This document shows, in pieces, positions 17,094 to 25,535 of a stretch of DNA of 64,000 nt. Source of the stretch: a bacterium (GTDB lineage Bacteria; Patescibacteriota; Patescibacteriia; 2-12-FULL-60-25). The notes under the pieces are model-generated. The model was given only the letters and a program-made list of their open reading frames with translations. It ran no database searches and was not told the DNA's origin. Every line of letters begins with the position of its first letter. Within the stretch, counting starts at the first letter, position 1. The position numbers and the translations under genes are program-made. Where the stretch lies: NCBI GenBank assembly GCA_021796435.1, contig JAJYXM010000016.1, forward strand, positions 874,625-938,624, in the 5' to 3' direction.

Positions 17094-18011
17094 ATGAAAA
17101 AACCGGTCAAAATTTTCGCGCTTATCCTTTTGGTGATAGCGGCATTTTTGGTCACTGCGTTTTTCCTTCTTCCGCAAAAGACGATGCAAACCTCGTCGAA
17201 ACCCAAGATCGCCGCCAGCATGTTCCCCGTAGCGGATATCGCCAGGCAAATCGCAGGCGATTCTTTAGATATAGTGACTATCCTGCCAAGAGGCGCCAGC
17301 CCCCATACCTACGCCGCTTCTCCCAGCGATCTGATGAAACTCCAAGGCTCAAAAGCTGTTTTCGTGATCGGTCACGCTCTGGACAATTGGGCTAGTGATC
17401 TTGCATCAGACATGCCTGACAGTAGAGTCGTGACTGTTGACAAGGGCATCGACCTTCTTAAGCCGGATGCGACCATCCTGATAGGCGTAGGAGACGGCGA
17501 AAGCGGTGCTGACCCGCACTATTGGCTGTCTGCCGAGAACGGCAAACAGATCGCACGGAACATCACGGACGAGCTGGTGAACATCGAGCCAGAAAAAGAG
17601 GGAATATTCCGGTCCAATCTCTCGCAATTCGAAGATAAGATGGACACGATAGACGCGGAAATAAAGGGCTTATTCAAGGACAAGAAAAATAAAAAAATCG
17701 TAACCCACCACGATGCCTGGCAGTACTTCACCAAAGCCTATGGGTTAGACTGGGTGGGTAGCATCGAGCCGTCACCAGGAAAAAGCCTGGCACCACAAGA
17801 ACTCGCCAAGCTCCAGGACCTCATCGTCAAAGACCATATCACGACGATTTTTGTGGAACCGCAGCTTGATCCTCAACTATCCTCTACCCTGGCACAAGAC
17901 CTCAAATTGAAGCTGATTACCGTGGATCCGACAGGTTCAGCGGAAGACACTAAGACATACGACGACCTGCTGAAATTGAACGCGGAGCGCATTGCAGCTA
18001 CACTAGAGTAG
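17094..18011 (+). CDS. znuA: Metal ABC transporter substrate-binding protein (ZnuA/TroA family)
   Basis: It binds Zn2+ or Mn2+ outside the membrane and delivers it to the ZnuB permease. The 305-residue sequence starts with a hydrophobic helix (about residues 6-26); there is no lipobox, so it is probably membrane-anchored. Ligand positions of the cluster A-I fold are visible: His in SPHTY, His in DPHYWL, His in THHDAW and Asp in TVDPTG. The His-rich loop of true ZnuA is missing, so the metal cannot be decided. It is the first gene of a three-gene importer, four bases before the ATPase. Confidence 0.9.
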   Translation: MKKPVKIFALILLVIAAFLVTAFFLLPQKTMQTSSKPKIAASMFPVADIARQIAGDSLDIVTILPRGASPHTYAASPSDLMKLQGSKAVFVIGHALDNWASDLASDMPDSRVVTVDKGIDLLKPDATILIGVGDGESGADPHYWLSAENGKQIARNITDELVNIEPEKEGIFRSNLSQFEDKMDTIDAEIKGLFKDKKNKKIVTHHDAWQYFTKAYGLDWVGSIEPSPGKSLAPQELAKLQDLIVKDHITTIFVEPQLDPQLSSTLAQDLKLKLITVDPTGSAEDTKTYDDLLKLNAERIAATLE

Positions 18012-18015
18012 AAAC

Positions 18016-18711
18016 ATGAAAATCCTAAGCCTCAAGAACCTGTCCGTATCTTTCGGCGACAAGACGGTGTTAAGCAACGTCAGCTTCGATATCAAGACGG
18101 GTGAAATCGCGGCTATAATCGGGCCGAATGGTTCAGGAAAATCCACATTGTTCAAAGCGATCTTGGGATTGGTGCCCTTCTCAGGGTCGATCCGGATAAG
18201 CGGCCACAGTATCGCGGAAGAACTGCATGAAGTCGGCTATGTGCCGCAATATTTCGATTTCGATCGGACGATGCCGATCACTGTCGGTGAACTTTTAAGT
18301 TTCACCCGCAGACGCACAGCCCACAAGGAGTCAGAGGAAATCTGCAAAGAAGTACGCGTGGATTTGCTTGTCGATAAACTCATAGGGACTTTGTCCGGTG
18401 GCCAGCTCCAGCGGGTGTTGATAGCCCAAGCTCTGCTGAAAAAACCGAAGCTCCTTCTTTTGGATGAACCCGCCTCCGGCATCGACATCGAGGGCGCTAA
18501 AGCGTTCTACGAGCTTATACGACATCTGAACCATGAGCATAATCTGACGGTGCTGATAATCAGCCACGAAATAAATACTGTCTACGATTTCGCGGATCAG
18601 GTGATCTGCCTGAATCGTAACATGGTGTGCTTCGGGCCGCCGCACACAACCCTGGATTCAGCCACCATCGAAAAACTCTACGGCACCAAGATGACGGCGC
18701 ACCTCCATTGA
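18016..18711 (+). CDS. znuC: Metal ABC transporter ATPase
   Basis: A 231-residue ABC ATPase that powers metal import. Walker A GPNGSGKST lies near residue 37, the Q-loop near VPQYFDFDRTMP, the signature LSGGQLQR near 128 and Walker B LLLLDEPASGID near 150, with the H-loop at ISHEINTV. Sequence and position fit the ZnuC/MntB family. Its stop and the permease start are one base apart. Confidence 0.93.
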   Translation: MKILSLKNLSVSFGDKTVLSNVSFDIKTGEIAAIIGPNGSGKSTLFKAILGLVPFSGSIRISGHSIAEELHEVGYVPQYFDFDRTMPITVGELLSFTRRRTAHKESEEICKEVRVDLLVDKLIGTLSGGQLQRVLIAQALLKKPKLLLLDEPASGIDIEGAKAFYELIRHLNHEHNLTVLIISHEINTVYDFADQVICLNRNMVCFGPPHTTLDSATIEKLYGTKMTAHLH

Positions 18712-18712
18712 T

Positions 18713-19540
18713 ATGCTGGACATCCTCGCCTACCCCTTCATGCAAAAAGCCCTGATAACCGGGCTGTTTCTTGGCATTGTTCTTTCGTTGATCGGAGTTT
18801 TCGTGATCTTACGCAGGATGGCTTTCTTCAGCGACGGAATAGCACACGCCTCGCTTTCAGGCGCAGCTTTGGGCTATCTACTGAACACGAACCCTCTGGC
18901 TGTTTCGATATTCTTCTCCGCTGTCTTCGCGGTGGTGATCGCGCAACTGGAAAAACGCGTCAAACTATCGTCAGATGCGGTGATCGGGCTGATTTTCACT
19001 TCCGGCATGGCCATCGGCATACTCTTATTGAGCCTGGGCGGAGGTTACAGACCAGAGCTGACGACTTTCCTGTTCGGCGACATCTTGGCCATAAAGTGGT
19101 CGGAAGTCTTCCTTATCGTAGGTCTCGGCTCGATGAACATAATATTTATACTTTGGAACTACAAACGCTTGGCTCTCATGGTCTTGAACGAGGATTTAGC
19201 CTACGTGAACGGGATAAAAGTCGATTGGCTGCGCAACCTATTATATGTCTCGATAGCCGTGACTGTCGTGATGGGAATGAAGGTCTTGGGGATCATACTA
19301 GTCAGCGCGCTACTCATTATCCCGATCGTCAGCGCCAAGATAATCGCCCGTTCGTTCCATGCGCTTATGGCGACTTCCGTGACGATCGGCGTGATAACAG
19401 TGCTTCTGGGCATAATGACCTCGGTACGTTTCGATTTGCCGACAGGTGCGACCATAGTCCTGATCGGTATGGGCATCTTCGCGATACTGGCGATATATTC
19501 CACTTTGCGACAGCAGCTTCTTTCGCAAGGCAAAGGATGA
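18713..19540 (+). CDS. znuB: Metal ABC transporter permease (ABC-3 family)
   Basis: A 275-residue inner-membrane permease with about eight helices. The N-terminus carries the family pattern FMQKALITGLFLGIVLSLIGVFVILRRMAFFSDGIAHASLSG, of which RRMAFFSDGIAHASLSG is the ABC-3 hallmark facing the ATPase. It forms the channel for the ZnuA/ZnuC system directly upstream. The last gene of the apparent operon may be the DUF389 gene that starts 12 bases later. Confidence 0.93.
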   Translation: MLDILAYPFMQKALITGLFLGIVLSLIGVFVILRRMAFFSDGIAHASLSGAALGYLLNTNPLAVSIFFSAVFAVVIAQLEKRVKLSSDAVIGLIFTSGMAIGILLLSLGGGYRPELTTFLFGDILAIKWSEVFLIVGLGSMNIIFILWNYKRLALMVLNEDLAYVNGIKVDWLRNLLYVSIAVTVVMGMKVLGIILVSALLIIPIVSAKIIARSFHALMATSVTIGVITVLLGIMTSVRFDLPTGATIVLIGMGIFAILAIYSTLRQQLLSQGKG

Positions 19541-19552
19541 TAATATCGATAT

Positions 19553-20251
19553 ATGGATAAACCTAAATTCTTCGACCTGGACTACAAGGCCAGACAAGAC
19601 GTGATAGTCAGTCTAATGGATTCAAGCCGTCCGAAGGGTGAGTTCTATCTGCTCTTGAGCCTCTCGATTGTGATCGTGGCGACAGGCCTGCTCATGAATA
19701 ACGCACCAGCGATAATCGGAGGTATGGTCGTCGCACCGCTGCTCTCCCCCATCTTGAGTTTGGCCATGGGCGTAGTGTTGGCAGACTTCCACATCATCAG
19801 ACGATCGGTCCAAACGATACTTTATGCCCTGCTCCTGACCGTCGGATTCTCTTTGCTCATATCGTTGTTCTATGCCGACAAGCAGATGAACGGAGAGATA
19901 CTCGGACGTTCCTATGCTTCGCTCGGTCACCTGACCATCGCCATCGCTTCGGGTGTCGCAGCCGCTTTTGCTTTAGCCTTGCCCAACATCTCGAACACGA
20001 TCACGGGTATCGCAGTCTCGGTCTCGTTGCTGCCTCCGTTGGCGGTAGCGGGTATCGGCATCGGTTTCGCCGACTGGCGGATAATCGCTGGATCCCTGGT
20101 CCTCTTCATCATCAATCTCGTAGGAATAGTGATTTCTGCGACCATAGTCTTTTCGCTTTACGGTTTTTATCCGCTGCGCAATAAGGCCGAAAAAGAACTC
20201 AGTAAGGAAGAAGAACAGCCGATCTCTCCGCCACCCAAGCCGCAGGCATAA
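19553..20251 (+). CDS. DUF389 membrane protein
   Basis: A 232-residue protein with about six membrane helices. It has the DUF389 signature NNAPAIIGGMVVAPLLSPILSLAMG and the second-half repeat ALPNISNTITGIAVSVSLLPPLAVAGIG. The function of the family is not established. A cytosolic acidic/proline-rich tail ends the protein. It follows znuB by 12 bases and may be co-transcribed with the metal importer; the hairpin at 20267-20294 ends the unit. Confidence 0.88.
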   Translation: MDKPKFFDLDYKARQDVIVSLMDSSRPKGEFYLLLSLSIVIVATGLLMNNAPAIIGGMVVAPLLSPILSLAMGVVLADFHIIRRSVQTILYALLLTVGFSLLISLFYADKQMNGEILGRSYASLGHLTIAIASGVAAAFALALPNISNTITGIAVSVSLLPPLAVAGIGIGFADWRIIAGSLVLFIINLVGIVISATIVFSLYGFYPLRNKAEKELSKEEEQPISPPPKPQA

Positions 20252-20266
20252 TCCACAGCACGGGAC

Positions 20267-20300
20267 AGTACGCGTGTGCTAGAATACGCGTACTTTTAAT
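20267..20300 (+). terminator. Terminator hairpin with a -10-like loop
   Basis: AGTACGCG (20267-20274) pairs with CGCGTACT (20287-20294) and is followed by TTTTAAT, so it can end the znu/DUF389 transcript. The 12-nt loop contains TGCTAGAAT (20277-20285), the same extended -10 seen before znuA. It could therefore start the next transcript. Confidence 0.6.
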
Positions 20301-20323
20301 CTGTACAACTTTACGATCGACCT

Positions 20324-20677
20324 ATGCCAGACATACAAGAAGTCTTCTCACGCATCCAGACAAAGAAGAAAGAGAAAAAGAAGATCAAGTCGAGCTTGCG
20401 CGACGCCTTCGCCACATCAAAACCGCTGCAGGACCTGCTGGACGAATTACGTAGGATGAAGGACAAGAAAAAAGGCCTGGAGAACGAAATCAAGGCGCAG
20501 TTCGAGAGCGAGATGGCGGAGATGGAGAAGATCGAGTCTGACGTGAAATCCGATAACGAACTGCTGAACGATCTGGCGTTGAACTCGTTGATCAAAGGCG
20601 AGCCGGTAGAGATAACCGACGAAAACGACACGAAATACGAGCCTGTGCTGAACGTGAAATTCCGCAAGATGGGCTGA
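20324..20677 (+). CDS. Charged coiled-coil protein, unknown
   Basis: A 117-residue, lysine/glutamate-rich protein that is helical and probably coiled-coil over residues ~10-80. A short strand-rich C-terminus follows (GEPVEITDENDTKYEPVLNVKF). There is no membrane segment and no known family. It lies between the DUF389 gene and queH on the same strand, 34 bases before the queH GTG. Confidence 0.6.
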   Translation: MPDIQEVFSRIQTKKKEKKKIKSSLRDAFATSKPLQDLLDELRRMKDKKKGLENEIKAQFESEMAEMEKIESDVKSDNELLNDLALNSLIKGEPVEITDENDTKYEPVLNVKFRKMG

Positions 20678-20711
20678 TGACAAATAACGGGTTTTGGGTT
20701 AAGTTCTTTGA

Positions 20712-21263
20712 GTGAATAGACCAAAACTCCTGCTGCATGCCTGTTGCGGCGTCTGCAGCTCTTATGTACCGGAACTCTTGATCCCGGAGTTTGAAGTCTG
20801 CGTGTATTACGAAAATTCCAACATCTATCCGCAAGAGGAATATTTCAAACGGCGTGAGGCCGCACGAACCATGGCCGAGGGTTTCGGTCTTCCCTTCATC
20901 GAAGCGGAATACTCCCCGGATGCTTGGGATGAAGCGACCCTCGGGCACGCGGAAGACGCAGAGAGAGGCCCGCGCTGTAAGCTCTGCATCAACTTCAGGC
21001 TGGATCGGACGTTCGCTTTTGCGCGACAGGAGGGTTTCGACTGGGTAGCGACCACGCTCAGCGTAAGCCGCAGGAAAAGCGTCGATCAGATAAATGAAGT
21101 CGGTGCGTTACTGGCAAAAAATTACGGCGTCTCTTTTTTGGGGCGCGATTGGAAAAAGAAGAATGGCGAGAACATATCACAGGAGCGCGCCAAAGATGCT
21201 GGCATATATCGGCAGGACTATTGCGGCTGCAAATATTCTCTGAAAAAACGTATCGGAGAATAG
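20712..21263 (+). CDS. queH: Epoxyqueuosine reductase QueH
   Basis: QueH reduces epoxyqueuosine in tRNA to queuosine, the last step of the pathway. It replaces the cobalamin-dependent QueG in many bacteria. The 183-residue product starts at GTG and has the family's metal ligands: HACCGVCS near residues 9-16, CKLC near 97 and YCGC near 172, as for a [4Fe-4S] cluster plus a nearby iron. It also has the ATTLSVSRRKS segment. tgt lies about 8 kb away on the other strand. I see no genes for preQ1 synthesis or queA in the window, so the substrate may come from elsewhere in the genome or from salvage. Confidence 0.92.
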   Translation: MNRPKLLLHACCGVCSSYVPELLIPEFEVCVYYENSNIYPQEEYFKRREAARTMAEGFGLPFIEAEYSPDAWDEATLGHAEDAERGPRCKLCINFRLDRTFAFARQEGFDWVATTLSVSRRKSVDQINEVGALLAKNYGVSFLGRDWKKKNGENISQERAKDAGIYRQDYCGCKYSLKKRIGE

Positions 21264-21330
21264 CAGGCTAGGCTTTTGATCAGCCGCGAGGTATCCTAAG
21301 AAAGACAAGCTTTAAGCTTAAGGTAAAAAT

Positions 21331-21654
21331 ATGAATAACGAGAGACACCCGGCAGTGATCGCCCTGATCCAGGCCTTGGGCCTATCAGCTTATATAGCTC
21401 TGGTCGCCAGCCTGATGTACAGAATCGGCGATCTGATGCCTACACCTAATTCACCTATACTGGGCATCAGTTTCATGCTGATGCTGTTCGTCCTCTCCGC
21501 GCTGGTCTGCGGAAGCATCATGCTCGGCTATCCCCTGCTCCTCGCAAAGGAGGGAAAAATCAAGAAGGCCATAGAGATCGTAGGCTTCAGCATGATCTGG
21601 ATCTTCGTCATCATGCTGCTTGGCATATTGAGCATACTGGCGACACAGGTTTGA
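21331..21654 (+). CDS. Small three-helix membrane protein, unknown
   Basis: A 107-residue product with three hydrophobic helices (about residues 14-32, 43-67 and 80-105) and short polar loops. No family is recognised. A strong terminator starts 13 bases after the stop. It may be a separate transcript, as 67 bp separate it from queH. Confidence 0.55.
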   Translation: MNNERHPAVIALIQALGLSAYIALVASLMYRIGDLMPTPNSPILGISFMLMLFVLSALVCGSIMLGYPLLLAKEGKIKKAIEIVGFSMIWIFVIMLLGILSILATQV

Positions 21655-21666
21655 ATGAAAAAGACG

Positions 21667-21703
21667 AACGCCCCGCAGCCAGGACGGCTAGGGGCGTTTT
21701 TTA
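21667..21703. terminator. Bidirectional terminator
   Basis: ACGCCCC and GGGGCGT (21668-21674 and 21691-21697) form a stem whose loop can pair further (AGCC/GGCT). A T run follows on the plus strand, and on the minus strand the complement of GAAAAAG gives a T run too. It separates the convergent genes at 21654 and 21701. Confidence 0.85.
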
Positions 21704-22501
21704 TAGGTTGGCGTCGGCGATGTAGATGTTGCAGCGACCGACTTTCTTTTCCCGGACAACGCTGTTCAGGGTGGAGAGGCACCTGTCGGTAGCTTCGCCT
21801 CCGACCAGGTCGGGAAGGATGCGTTCCAGACGCGCCCAGCGCATCGCGAATTTCCCTGATCCATTGAGCGCTTCCCAGAAATCCATCGAGATAGTCTCCC
21901 CAGCTCTGACGAACGCAACCTCAAGGCGTCCGTTCTCCGTGTCGGAAAAGGCTTCTTGATGGTTCTGGCTAAGTATCCTGCGATGTCGATCGCATAACAG
22001 GCTGGATTCGAGGCGCTGGCCGGCACCGATGATGCGTTCGAAGAGCAGCGCCTCGGCGTACGGGATGCGATCTTCCGGCCTGCCAATCCGGATGATCGTC
22101 TGCCCTTCGCGTGTATGCAGGAACGGCCATGCATAGACCTGTGCCGTGAGACTTCCCAAGCCGAAGTTCGGGTGTTCACGGATGGCACAGATCGGAACGA
22201 TATTGAGTCCGAGAGTCGCCGAGAACAGATAGGCGGCGAACTGCCGCTTAGCGTGCTGCTCCAGAGGCACCGGGCTGAACATGGCTTCGATGCCGAACGA
22301 TTCAGCCCTGAAGGTGGCCTTGAGCCCATCCGCCATCGCGCAGTCGAACTCGGTGATACTGGGACGTTTGAGTCCGCGGTCACCGATTTGGCCGAGTATG
22401 ACCGTCGACGGCAGCCACTTCTTGAAAGCCCCTTCGCGGATGATGCGTTCCACGGCGTGTGCGTCGGTCGGTTCCACGTATCTGTAATCGATGGGTAGCA
22501 C
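21701..22501 (-). CDS. Unknown protein with a possible PI3/4-kinase/HipA-like fold
   Basis: A 266-residue soluble protein. The stretch QFAAYLFSATLGLNIVPICAIRE, followed by GLGSLTAQVYAW, resembles the 'E-AAYll...lGl-lVP-tv...GSvq-wv' pattern of PI3/4-kinase-like and HipA-like proteins. However, I cannot find the catalytic Asp/Asn or the DxG equivalents, so it may be inactive or unrelated. It starts at GTG, seven bases after an excellent AAGGAGGT. It follows the gene at 22571-22906 by 69 bp and is probably co-transcribed from the promoter at 22947-22975. Confidence 0.6.
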   Translation of the reverse strand: MLPIDYRYVEPTDAHAVERIIREGAFKKWLPSTVILGQIGDRGLKRPSITEFDCAMADGLKATFRAESFGIEAMFSPVPLEQHAKRQFAAYLFSATLGLNIVPICAIREHPNFGLGSLTAQVYAWPFLHTREGQTIIRIGRPEDRIPYAEALLFERIIGAGQRLESSLLCDRHRRILSQNHQEAFSDTENGRLEVAFVRAGETISMDFWEALNGSGKFAMRWARLERILPDLVGGEATDRCLSTLNSVVREKKVGRCNIYIADANL

Positions 22502-22570
22502 GTAGAGGACCTCCTTAAAGCAGAAGAGCCGCCCTGGAGAGAGCGACTCGGGGGGTGGAGAGAAGAGCCA

Positions 22571-22906
22571 TCAAGCCACCGAAGCCGGCGGCAAGCTGTG
22601 ATGAGGCGACGGGAACTGCCGCCGCAGACGGTCGAGCTCGCGCTCGTCAGCCCATGCGAGCGGCATGGATGCGAAGACGTGCTGGCACGCCTCGTGGAAG
22701 ACTTGCCCCTGATCGGGCAAGATCGTCACGAACTCGCCATCGTCGCACATGACGGAGACGCCGTCATTCTGCAACCCTGCGAGGAACTCGGGATCGCAAC
22801 GCTTCTCATCGAAGATGATGATGCCGTCGTCGGTCAGCCGATAGGCGGCAAGCGTCTTCGGCTCGTCGCCATCGTATCCCTCGGGGTATCCATGGATGAT
22901 GAACAT
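22571..22906 (-). CDS. Unknown small soluble protein
   Basis: A 111-residue acidic protein (MFIIHGYPEGYDGDEPKTLA...GIIIFDEKRCDPEF). It has no membrane segment and no known family. I start at the ATG preceded by GGAGGAGGTAGA, a near-perfect Shine-Dalgarno, rather than at an in-frame upstream ATG. It is the first gene of a two-gene unit with the kinase-fold-like protein. Its GC-rich codons and strong SD resemble the 9.8 kb and 37.1 kb genes. Confidence 0.6.
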   Translation of the reverse strand: MFIIHGYPEGYDGDEPKTLAAYRLTDDGIIIFDEKRCDPEFLAGLQNDGVSVMCDDGEFVTILPDQGQVFHEACQHVFASMPLAWADERELDRLRRQFPSPHHSLPPASVA

Positions 22907-22946
22907 TCTACCTCCTCCTGGAGCGTAAAGAGCGGTTTGTGATTCC

Positions 22947-22975
22947 AAAATAAATCAAAAACCTCTTTTTGTCAA
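22947..22975 (-). promoter_or_regulatory. Consensus promoter of the 22.9 kb operon
   Basis: On the minus strand TTGACA (22970-22975), a 17-bp spacer and TATTTT (22947-22952) precede the gene at 22906 by about 40 bases. Confidence 0.75.
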
Positions 22976-23028
22976 TACTCGGCTTACAGAAGATGTGTAG
23001 AGTACAACGGAAAAACATGACAAAAATC

Positions 23029-23060
23029 AGACCCAAACGATGTTCGGGCCTGATCCTTAT
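23029..23060 (-). terminator. Terminator of the MacAB-like operon
   Basis: On the minus strand ATCAGGCCCGAAC and GTTTGGGTCTGAT pair with G-T and one or two imperfect positions around an ATC loop, followed by TTTTTGT. It lies 16 bases after the stop of the gene at 23076. Confidence 0.7.
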
Positions 23061-23075
23061 CTTATCTTGTCTGAA

Positions 23076-23552
23076 TTACTGTTGAGGCGCAGAACTCGGC
23101 CGTTGTCCGCCAAAACCGATGGGTGCAGAACCGGCTGGTCTGATCTGGATCGTGTTAGCCGTGATGCTGCCGTCTGAGTTGCTTGCGCCTGTCACGACGA
23201 TGGAAGTCCCTTGGGATAGGTCATCCTTGGAACCTTCAGCCATCTTCCCGATTGTGGTCGAGGAAGCATAATAGACATTCTTAGAACTGCCATCAGAAAG
23301 TTTTACGGTCAAGCCGTTAGCATCGCTCGTCACGACTTCCCCGCTCGTCATACCGCCACCATTAGCACCGCGAAATTGGCCTCCGGCTCCCGTTCGCATT
23401 CCGCCTGCCGCACCACCAGCGCGCATGGCAGCGAACTGGCCTGAAGCATTCGAGCTTGATTTAGACTGAGCGTATTTCATACCGCCGAAGAAGCCTGCAC
23501 CACCGAAGAGCAGCGCCGTAATGACCAGAGGAAGGATGAGTTTGTTGTTCAT
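23076..23552 (-). CDS. Membrane-anchored Gly-rich protein with DUF5666-like domain
   Basis: A 158-residue protein with one N-terminal hydrophobic helix (about residues 5-25), a glycine/alanine/methionine-rich linker (~35-68) and a strand-rich C-terminal domain (GEVVTSDANGLTVKLSDGSS...TSIVVTGASNSDGSITANTI). The last part resembles the OB-like DUF5666 domains found beside efflux systems. It is the last gene of the MacA-MacB operon, 40 bp after the permease, so a periplasmic accessory role is likely (inference). It ends in a Pro/Gln-rich tail. Confidence 0.65.
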   Translation of the reverse strand: MNNKLILPLVITALLFGGAGFFGGMKYAQSKSSSNASGQFAAMRAGGAAGGMRTGAGGQFRGANGGGMTSGEVVTSDANGLTVKLSDGSSKNVYYASSTTIGKMAEGSKDDLSQGTSIVVTGASNSDGSITANTIQIRPAGSAPIGFGGQRPSSAPQQ

Positions 23553-23592
23553 ATTTTTCGTGAATGAATAATGATGAATAAATTTTTGATGT

Positions 23593-24813
23593 TTATTCGA
23601 ACCTTAACGCCTCAATAGGGTTCAATCTTGATGCGCGCCTGGCCGGATAGTAACCGAAGATCAATCCGATGGCTGCAGAGACGCCAAATGCCATACCCAC
23701 GGATGACCACGCGACCTGTGTCGTGAGAGACATGAACTTACTCAGACCGAGCGAAATGCCATAGCCGAGCATGATGCCGATGCCTCCTCCGATCAAAGTA
23801 AGCATGATGGCTTCACCCAGAAACTGGCCTACGATCTCCCCCTTTTCGGCTCCGATAGCTTGGCGCAGACCGATTTCACGCGTGCGTTCCGTCACATTGG
23901 TCAACATCATATTCATGATGCCGATGCCGCCGACCAACAATGAGATGCCGGCGATAGAAGCAAGAAGCAAGGTGAACGTGTTGGTGACGCTTGAAGCGGC
24001 GCTGACTATATCCGACTGGTTCATGACGCTGAAGTCGGCCAACGCGGCGTTGGAGATGTGGTGGCGTTCCATGAGGATAGCCGTAACGCTATCCTGTGCC
24101 AAAGTCATCGATGCTTGATCGGCAGCCTGTACACTTATCGTGCTCACGGAATCTCCGCCGTTAAGATACGTGGACATGGCCGAGATGGGTATGTAGATCA
24201 TGTCGTCCTGGTTAGAGAAGCCTGATCCGCCTTTTGCGACGGTCATGCCGATGACGTTGAAATTCATGCCGTTGATCCTGATCTGCTGACCGATTGGATT
24301 TGAGCCTTCCCCGAAAAGGTCGTCCCTGACCGTAGGCCCGATGACAGCAACCTTGGAACGCGAGGTGACTTGAGATTCGGTAAAAAATGATCCGGAGTCC
24401 ATCGCCAGGCTCCTGACCGTCAGGTATTGAGGCGTAGTCCCTATTACCTGGGTGTTGGTGTTTGTCCCTTTAGCCGTGACCTGAAAACGCTTGGATGTAT
24501 CCGGGGCGACAGCTCCGACGCCGTCCGCTCCCTGCAGTGCTGTCGCATCTTCGAGCGTCAAAGTCTGTGCAGAACCTCGACCGGCACTGACAGTCGATCC
24601 GAAACCGCGCTGCATACCCGGAGAGACCATCAACAAGTTGGAACCTATGGACTGGATGTTGGATTCGATCTGGGCTTTCGCCCCTTGGCCGATGGACAAC
24701 ATGGCGATGACGGAAGCGATACCGATCACGATACCGAGCATGGTCAAGCCAGACCGCGCCTTGTTGGACGAGATACCCAAATAGATCTCCTCGAATAAAT
24801 CAGCTGTTTTCAT
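23593..24813 (-). CDS. MacB-type ABC transporter permease
   Basis: A 406-residue member of the MacB/FtsX-type VII exporter family. One N-terminal helix (SGLTMLGIVIGIASVIAMLSIGQG) is followed by a large extracytoplasmic MacB_PCD domain (~50-270) and three C-terminal helices (near residues 280, 335 and 370). The motif NMMLTNVTERTREIGLRQAIGAEK is the coupling segment. The ATPase is a separate gene upstream whose 3' end overlaps this start by 14 bp. With the adaptor it would export peptides, lipids or antibiotics; the substrate is unknown. Confidence 0.92.
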   Translation of the reverse strand: MKTADLFEEIYLGISSNKARSGLTMLGIVIGIASVIAMLSIGQGAKAQIESNIQSIGSNLLMVSPGMQRGFGSTVSAGRGSAQTLTLEDATALQGADGVGAVAPDTSKRFQVTAKGTNTNTQVIGTTPQYLTVRSLAMDSGSFFTESQVTSRSKVAVIGPTVRDDLFGEGSNPIGQQIRINGMNFNVIGMTVAKGGSGFSNQDDMIYIPISAMSTYLNGGDSVSTISVQAADQASMTLAQDSVTAILMERHHISNAALADFSVMNQSDIVSAASSVTNTFTLLLASIAGISLLVGGIGIMNMMLTNVTERTREIGLRQAIGAEKGEIVGQFLGEAIMLTLIGGGIGIMLGYGISLGLSKFMSLTTQVAWSSVGMAFGVSAAIGLIFGYYPARRASRLNPIEALRFE

Positions 24814-25516
24814 ATTGGGCGATGTGCGTGATACGTTCGGCGTTGATCTTATCCTCCACCAATAACCCGTCCTTGACCGTCAAAATGCGTTCAGCGTGGC
24901 CTGCGACATAAGGCTCATGTGTGATCAACACGACTATCCTGCCCTGGGCGTGCAGCGATTGGAAAGTATCGAGCACGAGGTCACCTGTCTTAGAGTCCAA
25001 GTTGCCGGTAGGTTCATCCGCCAAGATTATGGACGGGTCGTTGACTAAGGCACGCGCAATGGCCACGCGCTGCATCTGCCCGCCGGAAAGCTGGTTGGAC
25101 AGATGTTCGTGACGTGATTCATCCAAGCCAGCCGCTATCAAGGCTTCTTTGGCGCGTTTCGTGCGCTCTTCCCTATCGACGCCGCTGTATATAAGAGGCA
25201 GTTCCACGTTCCGCAAGACGGTCGCGCGAGGCAAGAGATGGAAGGCCTGGAAAACGAAGCCGATCTTCTGTTTACGTATTCGAGCTAACTCGTCCGGATC
25301 GAGTGATGAGACGTCGTTGCCGTCCAACGTGTAAGTACCGCTAGTCGGGACATCCAAAGCTCCTATGATATGCATAAGAGTGGACTTACCTGAACCGGAA
25401 GGGCCCATGATAGCCACGAACTCCCCTTTCTTGATGCTGAATGAGATATTCTTAAGGACATGGGTAGTTTCCTCCCCATTCACATAATCCTTAACGATAT
25501 CTTTGATCTCAATCAT
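24800..25516 (-). CDS. MacB-type ABC transporter ATPase
   Basis: A 238-residue LolD/MacB-type ATPase. Walker [10 protein letters not shown] lies near residue 38, the Q-loop at [10 protein letters not shown], the signature [16 protein letters not shown] near 142 and Walker [13 protein letters not shown] near 163, with the H-loop at VLITHEP. I start at [11 protein letters not shown], which matches the family; the open frame extends 28 codons further upstream into the adaptor gene. The cognate permease overlaps its 3' end. Confidence 0.92.
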   Translation of the reverse strand: MIEIKDIVKDYVNGEETTHVLKNISFSIKKGEFVAIMGPSGSGKSTLMHIIGALDVPTSGTYTLDGNDVSSLDPDELARIRKQKIGFVFQAFHLLPRATVLRNVELPLIYSGVDREERTKRAKEALIAAGLDESRHEHLSNQLSGGQMQRVAIARALVNDPSIILADEPTGNLDSKTGDLVLDTFQSLHAQGRIVVLITHEPYVAGHAERILTVKDGLLVEDKINAERITHIAQYENS

Positions 25517-25535
25517 AAGACTGGAAGGCAAAATC

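Noticed and set aside
17094-19540. Zur or Fur operator in front of the metal importer
   Set aside because: The 74-bp divergent gap shows no convincing palindrome of either type.
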